Numbered from the stretch's first letter, positions 1 through 9,519 are shown. The stretch: 44,064 nt of DNA from Sporosarcina sp. BI001-red (GCF_003384035.1 NZ_QQAK01000004.1:1-44064), one strand, 5' to 3'. Made by a program: numbers and translations. Notes: generated by a model not told the origin, from the sequence alone.

Positions 1-104
1 GGCGAAGAGGTCACACCCGTTCCCATACCGAACACGGAAGTTAAGTTCTTCAGCGCCGATGGTAGTAGGGGGCTTCCCCCTGTGAGAGTAGGACGTTGCC
101 GGGC
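1..104 (+). rRNA. rrf: 5S ribosomal RNA, 3' part (5' end outside window)
   Basis: The first ~104 bases match the conserved 5S rRNA of Bacillales: the internal loop A/box region with CCCATACCGAACACGG, the AGTTAAG segment, the GGGGGCTTCCCCC helix and the closing GTGAGAGTAGGACGTTGCC. Roughly the first dozen bases of the mature molecule lie outside the window. It is followed at once by a terminator, so it is the last gene of an rRNA operon that enters from the left. Confidence 0.97.
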
Positions 105-114
105 AATTTAAAAA

Positions 115-150
115 GCGAGTCGAGGATGTCATTCCTTGGCTCGTTTTTTT
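115..150 (+). terminator. rho-independent terminator of the rrn operon
   Basis: An 11-bp stem with two wobble pairs (115-126 against 133-143) is followed by an uninterrupted run of seven T. It begins about ten bases after the 5S end. Confidence 0.9.
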
Positions 151-236
151 GTATGTTCATTTGTTTGGTGAAATCCGCATACAATGTGGAAGAATCTAAT
201 TGGATGGATTGTGTCTTTTAAGGGGAAACTTATAAG

Positions 237-1315
237 ACGTGATCTTTGAATGGTAAGGGGAGTAACGTTCAAGTTGATTAATGATCACAAATAGGGATTT
301 ATGAGCAGATGCATGGTTTTATGATCACAAATTGTTATTTATGAGCAGATCCAAGTTTTTATGATCACAAAATGAGATTTATGAGCGGATTTAAGTTTTT
401 ATGATCACAAATTGTTATTTATGAGCGGATCCAAGTTTTTATGATCACAAATAGAGATTTATGAGCGGATCCAAGTTTTTATGATCACAAATAGGGATTT
501 ATGAGCAGATGCATGGTTTTATGATCACAAACTGTTATTTATGAGCAGATCCAAGTTTTTATGATCACAAATAGAGATTTATGAGCGGATTCAAGTTTTT
601 ATGATCACAAAAAGGGATTTATGAGCGGATCCAAGTTTTTATGATCACAAATTGAGATTTATGAGCAGATGCAAGTTTTTATGATTACAAATAGAGATTT
701 ATGAGCGGATCCAAGTTTTTATGATCACAAATAGAGATTTATGAGCAGATGCAAGTTTTTATGACCACATTTCAAACGTGATCTTTGAATGGTAAGGGGA
801 GTAACGTTCAAGTTGATTAATGATCACAAATAGGGATTTATGAGCAGATGCATGGTTTTATGATCACAAATTGTTATTTATGAGCAGATCCAAGTTTTTA
901 TGATCACAAAATGAGATTTATGAGCGGATTTAAGTTTTTATGATCACAAATTGTTATTTATGAGCGGATCCAAGTTTTTATGATCACAAATAGAGATTTA
1001 TGAGCGGATCCAAGTTTTTATGATCACAAATAGGGATTTATGAGCAGATGCATGGTTTTATGATCACAAACTGTTATTTATGAGCAGATCCAAGTTTTTA
1101 TGATCACAAATAGAGATTTATGAGCGGATTCAAGTTTTTATGATCACAAAAAGGGATTTATGAGCGGATCCAAGTTTTTATGATCACAAATAGAGATTTA
1201 TGAGCAGATGCAAGTTTTTATGATCACAAAAAGGGATTTATGAGCGGATCCAAGTTTTTATGATCACAAATTGAGATTTATGAGCAGATGCAAGTTTTTA
1301 TGACCACATTTCAAA
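237..1315. repeat. Array A: 40-bp tandem repeats, themselves duplicated with a 539-bp period
   Basis: Two blocks, 237-775 and 776-1314, each begin with the same ~44-bp leader (ACGTGATCTTTGAATGG...) and then carry twelve 40-bp units starting at 281 and 820. Each unit is two 20-bp halves, one starting ATGATCAC and one starting ATGAGCRG. The block ends with the variant ATGACCACATTTCAAA. The first nine units are the same in both blocks; units 10-12 differ in order. No open reading frame runs through the array on either strand because 40 is not a multiple of 3. It fills the space between the rRNA operon and the UPF0316 gene. Function is unknown. Confidence 0.95.
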
Positions 1316-1454
1316 TTTGATAATAAAATCCACAATTACCTGTTCACTTACTAAAATCCATAATAATTATCTCTTGTATTTTAATGGGCCATTCTCAATA
1401 AACATCTCCAGTGATCTTGTCATGAATAGATTCATCTGCAGTCGGTGAATTCAC

Positions 1455-1483
1455 TTGTAATCACAACGTTTCACCTGTACCAT
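1455..1483 (+). promoter_or_regulatory. possible sigma-A promoter for the UPF0316 gene
   Basis: TTGTAA (1455-1460) and TACCAT (1478-1483) are separated by 17 bp and lie 27 bp before the chosen start codon. The match to consensus is only partial, so this is a candidate. Confidence 0.3.
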
Positions 1484-1510
1484 GTATCATGTAGAATGGA
1501 GGGGTGCCAC

Positions 1511-2047
1511 ATGAATCCTTGGGTAATGGTTTTGATTATCTTTGTGATAAATATTGTTTATGTAACTTTTTCTACCATGCGCATGATTTTAACGCTAAAA
1601 GGATATCGCTATTTTGCAGCCCTCGTTAGCATGTTTGAAGTGGTAGTCTATGTCGTTGGACTAGGACTGGTATTAGACAGTCTTGATCAAATTCAAAACT
1701 TAGTTGCCTACGCACTCGGTTTTGGTTCGGGTGTAATCGTTGGAACAAAAATTGAAGAAAAAATGGCACTTGGCTATATTACTGTGAACGTCATTACAGA
1801 TGAGCTTAATAAAGAACTAGCATCGACGTTACGCACTAAAGGTTATGGTGTAACGGATTGGGCGGCACATGGACTAGGCGGAAATCGTTCTGCGATGCAG
1901 ATTTTAACCCCGCGTAAATATGAGCTGAAACTGTATACTACGATTGCTGAGCTTGATCCCAAAGCTTTTATCATCTCCTATGAACCTAAAACAATTCGAG
2001 GTGGATTCTGGGTCAAGTCTGTTAAAAGAGGGAAGTTATTTAAGTGA
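1511..2047 (+). CDS. UPF0316 / DUF2179 membrane protein (YebE-like)
   Basis: A 178-residue protein with three N-terminal hydrophobic segments (about residues 4-24, 33-53 and 60-78) and a soluble C-terminal DUF2179 domain of about 90 residues. The motif [10 protein letters not shown] follows the last membrane segment, and the domain ends with the typical [18 protein letters not shown] stretch. The family is known from Bacillus YebE; its biochemical role is not established. I chose ATG 1511 because GGAGGGG lies directly upstream (about 1498-1504); the reading frame is open to 1445 but without a ribosome binding site. The stop overlaps the next gene by four bases (GTGA), which implies translational coupling. 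In B. subtilis the same gene also precedes the NETI gene and purine biosynthesis genes, so the synteny supports the call. Confidence 0.9.
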   Translation: MNPWVMVLIIFVINIVYVTFSTMRMILTLKGYRYFAALVSMFEVVVYVVGLGLVLDSLDQIQNLVAYALGFGSGVIVGTKIEEKMALGYITVNVITDELNKELASTLRTKGYGVTDWAAHGLGGNRSAMQILTPRKYELKLYTTIAELDPKAFIISYEPKTIRGGFWVKSVKRGKLFK

Positions 2048-2238
2048 GCCAACGAAAAACGATATGGTTTAAAGTGGAAGAGCATGAGACAATTTCGGAC
2101 TGTATCGAGCGTATGAGAGCAGAAGGTTATATGCCTGCTGGACGTCGAGAAGAACCGTTATTTGAAGAACGTGATGGCAAGTATGTACCAATTCGTCAGA
2201 TGATCCAATTGAAAGGTGTACTGGCAGATAGTGAATGA
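2044..2238 (+). CDS. NETI motif-containing protein (YebG-like)
   Basis: A 64-residue soluble protein starting with GTG and overlapping the stop of the upstream gene by four bases. It has the NETI-type motif, here as [23 protein letters not shown], early in the sequence, which is the hallmark of the small family that includes B. subtilis YebG. No enzymatic motif is visible and the function is unknown. Position between a UPF0316 gene and purB reproduces the B. subtilis arrangement, where YebG sits just before the pur operon. Confidence 0.88.
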   Translation: MSQRKTIWFKVEEHETISDCIERMRAEGYMPAGRREEPLFEERDGKYVPIRQMIQLKGVLADSE

Positions 2239-2270
2239 TTGAGTTGAGGGATCCAAGGAGGAACTAGACG

Positions 2271-3566
2271 ATGATTGAACGGTATACACGCCCTGAAATG
2301 GGAGCGATTTGGACAGATGAAAATAAATACAATGCGTGGCTAGAGGTTGAGATTTTAGCAAGTGAGGCATGGGCTGAACTTGGGGATGTTCCGAAACAGG
2401 ATGTAGAGAAAATTCGACAGAACGCAGGCTTTTCTGTTGATCGAATTCTTGAAATCGAAAAAGAAACACGCCATGACGTTGTCGCTTTTACACGTGCTGT
2501 TTCTGAAACGCTTGGGGATGAACGTAAATGGGTTCATTATGGACTTACTTCAACCGATGTTGTGGATACCGCGCTTTCCTATTTGTTGCTTCAGGCTAAC
2601 CGAATTTTACGAGCTGACCTTGTAAGATTCATTGATATTCTTGCGGAAAAAGCGAAAGATCATAAATACACTGTCATGATGGGACGTACACATGGTGTGC
2701 ATGCAGAGCCTACAACATTTGGACTAAAGCTTGCATTGTGGCATGAAGAGATGAAAAGAAATCTTGAGCGATTTGATGCGGCGGCTATTTCTGTCCAAGC
2801 AGGTAAGATTTCTGGGGCTGTGGGGACGTATGCGAACGTGGATCCGTATGTGGAACAGTATGTATGTGAGAAGTTAGGATTGACTCCAGCTCCTGTTTCT
2901 ACACAAACTCTGCAGCGTGATCGTCATGCTCAGTACCTTTCGACTTTGGCATTGATAGCAACATCGATTGAAAAGTTTGCGGTGGAAGTTCGTGGTCTTC
3001 AGAAATCTGAAACTCGTGAAGTGGAAGAGTTCTTTGCGAAGGGCCAAAAAGGTTCTTCTGCAATGCCTCATAAACGCAATCCAATCGGTTCTGAGAATAT
3101 GGCAGGTCTCTCTCGTTTAATGCGTGGGTATATGTTAACTGCCTATGAAAACGTTCCTTTATGGCATGAGCGGGATATTTCCCATTCATCTGCAGAGCGA
3201 GTGATTTTGCCGGATGCGACGATTACGTTAAACTACATGTTAAATCGCTTCGGCAACATTTTGAAGAACTTGACGGTGTATCCTGAAAATATGAAACGTA
3301 ACATGGATCGCACACATGGTTTGATATACTCACAACGTGTGTTGTTGTCATTAATCGATAAAGGGATGTCTCGTGAAGCGGCGTACGATACGGTGCAACC
3401 TTTGACTGCACAGTCTTGGGACGAGCAATGTCCGTTTAAAGACTTAGTAAAAGGCAACTCCACGATTACTAATCATTTAAATGATAAAGAAATCGATGAG
3501 TGCTTTGACTACAATTATCACCTTCAGAAGATTGATATGATTTTTGATCGGATTGGACTCAATTAA
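2271..3566 (+). CDS. purB: adenylosuccinate lyase
   Basis: A 431-residue cytosolic homotetrameric enzyme of the fumarase/aspartase superfamily. It cleaves SAICAR to AICAR plus fumarate in purine synthesis and adenylosuccinate to AMP plus fumarate. The superfamily signature [10 protein letters not shown] is at about residues 262-271 and contains the flexible catalytic-serine loop. The TSTDVVDTA (about 93) and GRTHG (about 140) substrate-binding segments are present. Length equals the Bacillus enzyme. The start is fixed by AAGGAGG at 2255-2261. Only 32 bp separate it from the NETI gene. In B. subtilis purB lies inside the large purEKBCSQLFMNHD operon; here a terminator follows directly and no other pur gene is in the window. 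Confidence 0.98.
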   Translation: MIERYTRPEMGAIWTDENKYNAWLEVEILASEAWAELGDVPKQDVEKIRQNAGFSVDRILEIEKETRHDVVAFTRAVSETLGDERKWVHYGLTSTDVVDTALSYLLLQANRILRADLVRFIDILAEKAKDHKYTVMMGRTHGVHAEPTTFGLKLALWHEEMKRNLERFDAAAISVQAGKISGAVGTYANVDPYVEQYVCEKLGLTPAPVSTQTLQRDRHAQYLSTLALIATSIEKFAVEVRGLQKSETREVEEFFAKGQKGSSAMPHKRNPIGSENMAGLSRLMRGYMLTAYENVPLWHERDISHSSAERVILPDATITLNYMLNRFGNILKNLTVYPENMKRNMDRTHGLIYSQRVLLSLIDKGMSREAAYDTVQPLTAQSWDEQCPFKDLVKGNSTITNHLNDKEIDECFDYNYHLQKIDMIFDRIGLN

Positions 3567-3574
3567 TATTGTGA

Positions 3575-3606
3575 AAAAGGGATCGGCATATGCGCCGATC
3601 CCTTTT
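3575..3606. terminator. bidirectional terminator between purB and gerAC
   Basis: A perfect 13-bp stem (AAAAGGGATCGGC, loop ATATGC, and its complement) lies between the convergent purB and gerAC genes. The A-run and T-run on either side let it work for both strands. Confidence 0.92.
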
Positions 3607-3607
3607 C

Positions 3608-4729
3608 TTATTGGATTGCACCAACAGATTTCAATTGTAAGTCAACTTTTACATCAAACTCCAGTTCAGGATAAATGGCTTTCCATTCATCTAATAAACT
3701 GTCCGTATGCAGACGGGTTGCCCGATATTTCAACCCGAATCCAAAAGGATCCACATCTTTCGATTGAAGACTTTCAAATAACTCTTTCACTTCCTCGGTT
3801 AGTTTTTCTGCTGAGAGACGGTCATAATGACCCAATTCTTTCAAGTGCAATAACTTGTTGGATTCGTTGACTGCGCCAACAGCTTTTATTCTAACGACTG
3901 CTCGGGGTTTCTGTCCGTCTTTTGTTTGAATCTTGATTTTCATATTGATACGATCCAATGTTAGTGTGAATTTGTAGCCTTCATTGTCAATTTGATAGCC
4001 AAATCCTGAAGAATTTTTCTTCAATGAATTGTATAACTTGGTTTCTAATAGACCAAGTTCAACTGGCTCGACCGTATCTTTTAAGACGATGGAGTGATTC
4101 ACAATGAATTTAGAACTATCTTCCCCTCTAACAATGGGAAGCACTGTACTTAATCCTTTTGTATCATAATCCCGGCGGAATTCAAACAAGAACGTAGTGA
4201 CGACGAATGGACTTTCAGTTCCTGTCTCGTCGAAAAAGTTGTATAAAGAGTTTTCTCCCGCGGATTCAAGTTTCGGTTTAACTTTTAATACTTCTTCTGC
4301 GCTTGGCACTGCAGCAACCACATATAATAGAAGTTGAAAATCTCCCCGTCTTACAAAGTAGTCCATCAGTTGAAATAAATCACCTGAGAGTATTTCTGGA
4401 TTCAATGCGAGAATCTTAGTTTGACTATAATCCAGCACTTTATCAGCTTCTGTATCAAGATAACGCATGGCCTCCGCTACAGAGTCACTTTCATGCACTA
4501 AATATGCATATTCATTTTCAGTGTTAGATTTTAAAGAGGCGATAGGCTTTGCTATTTTTAATGTTACCTTGAACTTATCGTCCTTCCCATTTCCTTCAGC
4601 TGGATCTACTCCGATTCCTACAACAAAAGACCGTTTGTCCACACCTTTATATGCGCAACCAGAAAGTGAAGGGAGGAAAAAGGTACCTACTAGAAGGAGG
4701 AGTAGTCCAGCCTTAATTCTTTTCTTCAT
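3608..4729 (-). CDS. Ger(x)C family spore germination lipoprotein (GerAC-type subunit)
   Basis: A 373-residue lipoprotein, the C subunit of a GerA-type nutrient germinant receptor in the spore inner membrane. The signal peptide MKKRIKAGLLLLLVGTFF ends in the lipobox LSGC, with the lipidated cysteine at about residue 25. It is followed by the family's RSFVVGIGVD segment. The rest is the three-domain soluble part typical of GerAC, and the length is normal. The start codon overlaps the stop of the B subunit gene by four bases (ATGA). It is the last gene of a three-gene operon (A, B, C), and the bidirectional terminator lies immediately downstream. The germinant cannot be deduced from sequence. 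Confidence 0.93.
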   Translation of the reverse strand: MKKRIKAGLLLLLVGTFFLPSLSGCAYKGVDKRSFVVGIGVDPAEGNGKDDKFKVTLKIAKPIASLKSNTENEYAYLVHESDSVAEAMRYLDTEADKVLDYSQTKILALNPEILSGDLFQLMDYFVRRGDFQLLLYVVAAVPSAEEVLKVKPKLESAGENSLYNFFDETGTESPFVVTTFLFEFRRDYDTKGLSTVLPIVRGEDSSKFIVNHSIVLKDTVEPVELGLLETKLYNSLKKNSSGFGYQIDNEGYKFTLTLDRINMKIKIQTKDGQKPRAVVRIKAVGAVNESNKLLHLKELGHYDRLSAEKLTEEVKELFESLQSKDVDPFGFGLKYRATRLHTDSLLDEWKAIYPELEFDVKVDLQLKSVGAIQ

Positions 4730-5820
4730 GAGGAAGCCCCCCTCTTAATGGCCAACATTGTCAAAAAGAATATCGCTACGAATATAGGAAGTATATTATA
4801 GTAATACATTGAATAATGATAAAGGTCGTATTGGGTTGCTTGAATGGTTATCCACATACCTATTACACAAAAGACGAACGCGATTAGAAAAGGAGTGTAA
4901 TTTTGCTGTTGGACTTGAAGTATCTTAAGTCTGAATACACTTAGTACTAATTTATAAGCAACATGCCAATGAACAATCATGCTGATGAATGAAATCGTCA
5001 CGAATAGGAACATGAAAATGAAAACTACACGCTCAATGAATCCGAATTTCATACGGACGGCATCTACAGAAGAGGTCCAAGGGAACATAAGTTGATGGAC
5101 TTTATCGAATCCTGAATAACCAATCGGAATCAAGTATGCGTTAATAATTAAGAAAATACCGAGGCAGGTAATCGCCACCAATGCCCCTTTAGAGATGTGG
5201 TGCTTCTCCTTAAAATATTTGTTATAGATTATGAGGTTCGCAGATCCCATAAACATGAATGTGCTCGAAGTAAATGATGTGTAATCCGGTAAGGTGTTAA
5301 TGTGCGTTATGGCGAGTCGGACTTGATCCAAATCTAATTCACTGCTTGTAAATAGTTTGAAAAACATCAGGACGAAAAGTGGAATCATAATGATGAATAC
5401 AATCTCAAGGGTAAATAAAACGCTTTTAGACTTTAGTAATACACCGAAGAATACGGTGATTAAAATGGATAACGTAATCGTATAAATCGACATTTCAGGA
5501 GTTAAAAACGTAATTAGTAAGAATACGGTCATGACAAGCGTAATGATGCCTGCCACAAACCACATGAATGCAAAAAAAAGGGTTACAGGGATGCGGACCC
5601 AGTTAGATGTATGCTTCTTTAATAATTGGATGAAATCTTGTCCAGGAAATTGAAGGAAAAAGGATACAGTAATATAGGTGAACAGGACACCTGCAACGAT
5701 ACTGAGAAGTATTGCGGACAGTGCCCCGTCACCTGAACGTAACAGTAGTAGACGCGGTACCGGTGTCATGATTACGGCCAACATATTCATGAAGATTAAA
5801 TAATATAAAAAGCGGCTCAC
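4726..5820 (-). CDS. GerAB/GerKB-type spore germination permease subunit
   Basis: A 364-residue polytopic membrane protein with about ten hydrophobic segments, the spore germination permease branch of the amino acid-polyamine-organocation superfamily. In this family the B subunit binds the small-molecule germinant. It overlaps both neighbours by four bases, so the three receptor subunits are translationally coupled. There is no frameshift, and the length is that of known GerAB proteins. Confidence 0.92.
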   Translation of the reverse strand: MSRFLYYLIFMNMLAVIMTPVPRLLLLRSGDGALSAILLSIVAGVLFTYITVSFFLQFPGQDFIQLLKKHTSNWVRIPVTLFFAFMWFVAGIITLVMTVFLLITFLTPEMSIYTITLSILITVFFGVLLKSKSVLFTLEIVFIIMIPLFVLMFFKLFTSSELDLDQVRLAITHINTLPDYTSFTSSTFMFMGSANLIIYNKYFKEKHHISKGALVAITCLGIFLIINAYLIPIGYSGFDKVHQLMFPWTSSVDAVRMKFGFIERVVFIFMFLFVTISFISMIVHWHVAYKLVLSVFRLKILQVQQQNYTPFLIAFVFCVIGMWITIQATQYDLYHYSMYYYNILPIFVAIFFLTMLAIKRGASS

Positions 5821-7181
5821 TCCTGGTTCACCTTCTTTTCACTTCGTTTACTTCTCCAGGCGATTCGTAGATAAGGTTCACCGAAACTGTCTAGGTTGGT
5901 CATATGAAGAATAATTAAAAGCATCCCTGAAATCAGACCGACCATCCCGAACAGTGCCGTGAAAACTAGGAGGAACAGTCTCAAAAATCGTACGACAAAG
6001 CTGAGTTCGTTAATCGGGATAACGAACGTGGAAATTGCAACGATTGCAACGACCATGATGAGGATATTGGATGCTAAGGATGCCTCAGTTGCCGCTGTTC
6101 CGAGTATTAACCCACCAACTGTTGTGGCAGCTGCGTTGATGGACTTGGGTAGGCGTACACTGGCCTCAGTTAACAATTCTACGAATAAAATCATTATGAT
6201 TGCTTCAATGAAAGAGGGATATGGAACACCGATTCTGCTCCCCGCAATGGTCAGTGTCAATTCTGTCCGTAAAATTTCAGGGGAATAAGCCGTAATTGCT
6301 ACGTATAAACCGGGTAATACCAAACACATCATAAGTCCGAACCAACCTAAAAGTGTGTTGTAAAGAGAGATAAAGTACGTATGATAGTTTTCTTCCATTG
6401 AAACCATGTAGTCGAAGAAAATAACAGGTAACACAATGCCAAATGGAGAGTTATCCGCGAGTATAACAATTTTTCCTCCCGTAATATTATAAATAATACG
6501 ATCGGGACGTTCTGTGATAATTGATGTAGGGAATAGATTAAAACGCCTGCGTGTGAGACGGACGGCAAGATCAGCTGAGGATTGTATGAGTGGTTCGTCT
6601 AAAGAGTCCAGCCTTTCTTTAACCCTACGTAGTACATCGATATTTACTAAATCCTCATCATAAAGAATCGCAATCGACATGTTGCTTTTGTCTTTTAGTT
6701 GCATGCTCTCTACATAAAGGCTGGATTGGTGATAGTGCTGACGGATAATACTAATGTTTGTTTCCAGGTCTTCACTTAGGGCCAGCTGTGATCCATGAAT
6801 GGTTGTTTCTACAAAGGTTTCATTTTGTTGGGTATTTCCCAATCTTCGGATTTCGAGAAGGCTATATGTATCTTCCACGTATATTAAGACGAATCCAGAA
6901 GTGAGCATGGTAATCAGGTCATCTGTCGGAGGGATATCGATTCGATTTGGTAACCCTTTGATATACGCTGCAAATTTATGTTCATCCGCTAGCTCATAAA
7001 AAGGTTTAATGATTGTTTGTTGAAGAGTAGCTCCATCCACAACTGTTTTCAAGAAAAGAAGTTGGGCTTGTGCACCTTCGAATGTAATTGGTACATGCAA
7101 GACATCAAAGGATGCAGGAAGTATCTTTGTTATTGTCTTCATGAAGATCGGCATCTCTTGTTTGCTATTATCAGTTGTCAT
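5817..7181 (-). CDS. GerAA-type spore germination protein (receptor A subunit)
   Basis: A 454-residue protein of the GerA family. It has an N-terminal soluble region (residues about 1-270) with the typical EDLETNISIIRQ stretch, then a membrane domain of about five hydrophobic segments (residues 275-430) containing PSFIEAIIMILFVELLTEASVRLP. GerA A subunits form a multimeric channel that responds to germinant. The N-terminus is slightly shorter than the usual 470-500 residues. AGAAGGGAG lies a few bases upstream of the ATG. It is the first gene of the gerA-type operon and is divergent from the esterase-like gene at 7472. Confidence 0.93.
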   Translation of the reverse strand: MTTDNSKQEMPIFMKTITKILPASFDVLHVPITFEGAQAQLLFLKTVVDGATLQQTIIKPFYELADEHKFAAYIKGLPNRIDIPPTDDLITMLTSGFVLIYVEDTYSLLEIRRLGNTQQNETFVETTIHGSQLALSEDLETNISIIRQHYHQSSLYVESMQLKDKSNMSIAILYDEDLVNIDVLRRVKERLDSLDEPLIQSSADLAVRLTRRRFNLFPTSIITERPDRIIYNITGGKIVILADNSPFGIVLPVIFFDYMVSMEENYHTYFISLYNTLLGWFGLMMCLVLPGLYVAITAYSPEILRTELTLTIAGSRIGVPYPSFIEAIIMILFVELLTEASVRLPKSINAAATTVGGLILGTAATEASLASNILIMVVAIVAISTFVIPINELSFVVRFLRLFLLVFTALFGMVGLISGMLLIILHMTNLDSFGEPYLRIAWRSKRSEKKVNQE

Positions 7182-7216
7182 TGCAATAACTCCCTTCTAT
7201 CAGGCATGTAGTGTAA

Positions 7217-7248
7217 TTAGCCTTGCCGGAAATGGATCGTTGTATTCA
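7217..7248 (-). promoter_or_regulatory. weak candidate sigma-G promoter for the gerA-type operon
   Basis: On the minus strand TGAATA (7248-7243) fits the -35 of forespore sigma-G. An imperfect -10-like sequence AAGGCTAA follows after 18 bp. gerA operons are known to be sigma-G dependent, but the -10 match here is poor. Confidence 0.2.
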
Positions 7249-7417
7249 TCGATTACAGGCATTCATCCAATGATTTGTTCGACCAAAGAGAGGCATATTG
7301 GGTGTTGGCTACATTCATCTGATGGAGTCCCACCACTCCGGAATTATGGCCAAATACTGAAAGCTACGCATGAAAGGATTTTAGAGCAGTGAATATCTTG
7401 ACCGACAGCAACTTCGT

Positions 7418-7446
7418 CGGGTTTCCCCTCGGATCGTTCTGGTAAT
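7418..7446 (+). promoter_or_regulatory. candidate sigma-B type promoter for the esterase-like gene
   Basis: CGGGTTTCC (7418-7426) and GGTAAT (7441-7446), 14 bp apart, resemble the sigma-B elements GGNTTRA and GGGTAT. The start codon is 25 bp further. No good sigma-A pair is visible nearby. Confidence 0.35.
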
Positions 7447-7471
7447 ACTAGAACAAAAAGGAGGGACATTC

Positions 7472-8740
7472 ATGTCTAAGAAAATGAGGATAGCCATAGA
7501 AGAGCAGGCGATGTCTCTGGATGAGGGATCATTGGAAAGGCTGGTGGAAGCGGCTGCGGATGCAGATGTGGTGATGATCGGGGAGGCGACACACGGGACA
7601 AATGAATTCTATGAAATCCGAGCGGAGCTTACGAAGCGATTAATTGTGAAAAAGGGATTTACAATTGTTGCGGTGGAAGGAGATTGGCCAGCAGCGGAGG
7701 CGGTGAACCGATATGTCAAAGGGTTTGGTGATGGTGGGACGGCACGTGATGTATTGCGGGATTCTTTCACGCGGTGGCCCGAATGGATGTGGGCAAATGA
7801 AGTAGTGGCTGACTTTATAGAATGGCTGAAGTCTCACAACACATGTACTAATCGAAAGACGGGATTCTATGGAATCGATATGTACAGTTTGTATGAGTCG
7901 ATCGATGAGTTGCTAAGTTTTCTATCGAAAAATCCGAAGTATGGAGCGGATTTGGAACTTGCAAAAAAGGCGTTCTCCTGTTTTGAACCATACAATCGGC
8001 TACCGGATCATTACGCATTGTCGAGTGCGCATTTCACCGATGAATGCATTAGTGAGGTTTCCACGCTGTTATCATCAATCCAAGGAAATAAGGGTCGTTA
8101 CGATGGACATCATGAGGAGAATTTGAATGTCGTCATGAATGCCCTCGTTGCAAAGAACGCAGAAGCGTATTATCGAGAACTTCTTCAGGAAGATGCGATT
8201 TCATGGAATACACGTGATTTGCATATGGCGGAGGCCATCAAAGAACTTAAGAACTATCACGAAGACGCCAAAATTATTATATGGGAGCACAACACCCACA
8301 TTGGCGATGCATCTGCAACTTCGATGAAAGATGCTGGAATGACTAATGTGGGTCAAATTATGCGGGAGCAGTATGGGAAACATCGGACATATGCCATAGG
8401 TTTCGGGACTTATGAAGGAACGGTTATCGCTTCGAGCAGCTGGGGCGAAAGCTTCGAAAGGATGTCTATACCACCCGCTAAGTTCAACACATGGGAAGGG
8501 CAGTTGCATGGTGCGAAAGGAGGGGACAAGGTGCTGTTATTCACCTACTATACTCGTGAATTATTTAGTGAGTGGATTGGACACCGAGCAATTGGTGTCG
8601 TTTATAACCCCGAATTTGAAGCGTTTGGAAATTTTGTACCATCCCGTGTCGGAAATCGATATGATGCATTAATTTTTCATCGACCGTTCAACTGCGCTAA
8701 CGCCCCTTTGAATACATCTTTCCTGACAAAAAAGTGTTAG
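7472..8740 (+). CDS. erythromycin esterase superfamily protein
   Basis: A 422-residue protein of the erythromycin esterase-like hydrolase superfamily (Ere/EreA/EreB fold). The conserved GEATHGTNEFY motif is at about residues 37-47, VAVEGDWPAAEAVNRYV follows, and the second histidine motif IIWEHNTHIGDA is at about 268. Most chromosomal members are not shown to inactivate macrolides and their substrates are unknown, so resistance should not be assumed. ATG 7472 is preceded by AAGGAGGG. The gene is alone, with a possible stress-type promoter upstream and a hairpin just after the stop. Confidence 0.88.
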   Translation: MSKKMRIAIEEQAMSLDEGSLERLVEAAADADVVMIGEATHGTNEFYEIRAELTKRLIVKKGFTIVAVEGDWPAAEAVNRYVKGFGDGGTARDVLRDSFTRWPEWMWANEVVADFIEWLKSHNTCTNRKTGFYGIDMYSLYESIDELLSFLSKNPKYGADLELAKKAFSCFEPYNRLPDHYALSSAHFTDECISEVSTLLSSIQGNKGRYDGHHEENLNVVMNALVAKNAEAYYRELLQEDAISWNTRDLHMAEAIKELKNYHEDAKIIIWEHNTHIGDASATSMKDAGMTNVGQIMREQYGKHRTYAIGFGTYEGTVIASSSWGESFERMSIPPAKFNTWEGQLHGAKGGDKVLLFTYYTRELFSEWIGHRAIGVVYNPEFEAFGNFVPSRVGNRYDALIFHRPFNCANAPLNTSFLTKKC

Positions 8741-8744
8741 TTCT

Positions 8745-8778
8745 GAATTTCCCCATGCATGGCGAGATGGGGAAATTC
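8745..8778. terminator. hairpin between convergent genes
   Basis: A perfect 11-bp inverted repeat (GAATTTCCCCA and its complement, 12-base loop) lies between the convergent esterase-like and methyltransferase genes. No T-run follows on the plus strand, and one follows only after some distance on the minus strand, so termination is likely but not textbook. Confidence 0.5.
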
Positions 8779-8826
8779 GTTAAAGGAGCAAGCGACGCAA
8801 ATACCCATTCCAGTCTCTTAACCAAC

Positions 8827-9519
8827 TCAATCCGCGACACACATCCACGCACAAAAAAATGTCGTTTGGAAAAATTGTGTAACCTGTCCAAACCCGGCAT
8901 CACGAAGCAACCCTTCAATCTCATCACCAGGTACAAATGATAACGCGCGCACGGTTTTCTCCATCTCCAGCACTTGTGCTTCGGACAATGAAGATCGATC
9001 AATCCAGCTCTGACGCCACAATCCGAATAACTGATCGAAGGAAGGATCATTCCGATCACCCGCCATTGAAGCAATCACAAACGGGGCTCCGGGCTTTAAC
9101 CGCCTCCGAACTTCTTGCAATAACGCTAATTTCTCCTCGACGCTGTCAATAAAATGCAATACGAGCAAACACGATGCAGCACCAAAGGCTGTTCCCTCAG
9201 GCACATCCACCGCACTTCCTGCAACGAAATTCACCCGTTCCTTACCAAATCGGCCCTCTACTTTAGCGCGGGCTTCTTTCAGCATCGGTTCGGAAGGGTC
9301 GACCGCAGTAAACTTCCAAGTCGGATTGTGCTCCGCGAACTCGAGCAATTCATTTCCACCTCCTGCACCAACAACCAGAACCTTAGCATCATTGCCAGCA
9401 TGCATCCGAAGAGCTGTATTCGCAAGTCGGACAAGCCCGTCATACGTCGGTAATGTCCGGCGGATTCCTCTATCGTATTCTGTTGCCGTATCCCCATCGA
9501 ATGTTAATTGTTCAGTCAT
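8827..9519 (-). CDS. class I SAM-dependent methyltransferase
   Basis: A 230-residue Rossmann-fold methyltransferase. Motif I VLVVGAGGGNELLEFAE is at about residues 48-64, the acidic ribose-binding region TAVDPSEPMLKEA at about 74-86, and the motif LLVLHFIDSVEEKLALLQEVRRRLKPG follows at about 116-142. The substrate is not evident; the group includes small-molecule methylases of the UbiE type. I placed the start at 9519 because AGGAGAG lies eight bases upstream; the frame is open 23 codons further to 9588 but without a good ribosome binding site. It is convergent with the esterase-like gene. Confidence 0.85.
   Translation of the reverse strand: MTEQLTFDGDTATEYDRGIRRTLPTYDGLVRLANTALRMHAGNDAKVLVVGAGGGNELLEFAEHNPTWKFTAVDPSEPMLKEARAKVEGRFGKERVNFVAGSAVDVPEGTAFGAASCLLVLHFIDSVEEKLALLQEVRRRLKPGAPFVIASMAGDRNDPSFDQLFGLWRQSWIDRSSLSEAQVLEMEKTVRALSFVPGDEIEGLLRDAGFGQVTQFFQTTFFCAWMCVAD

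Noticed and set aside
281..1315. CRISPR array
   Set aside because: Units are 40 bp with no distinct unique spacers of constant length; the variable positions are only a few bases and variants recur. No cas genes are in the window.
7141..7392. Plus-strand 83-codon frame with a hydrophobic start in front of the esterase-like gene
   Set aside because: Its first part is antisense to the gerAA start, there is no ribosome binding site, and it contains the gerA promoter region.
7472..8740. Macrolide resistance gene
   Set aside because: The protein belongs to the erythromycin esterase superfamily, but family membership alone does not show macrolide hydrolysis; most chromosomal members have unknown substrates.
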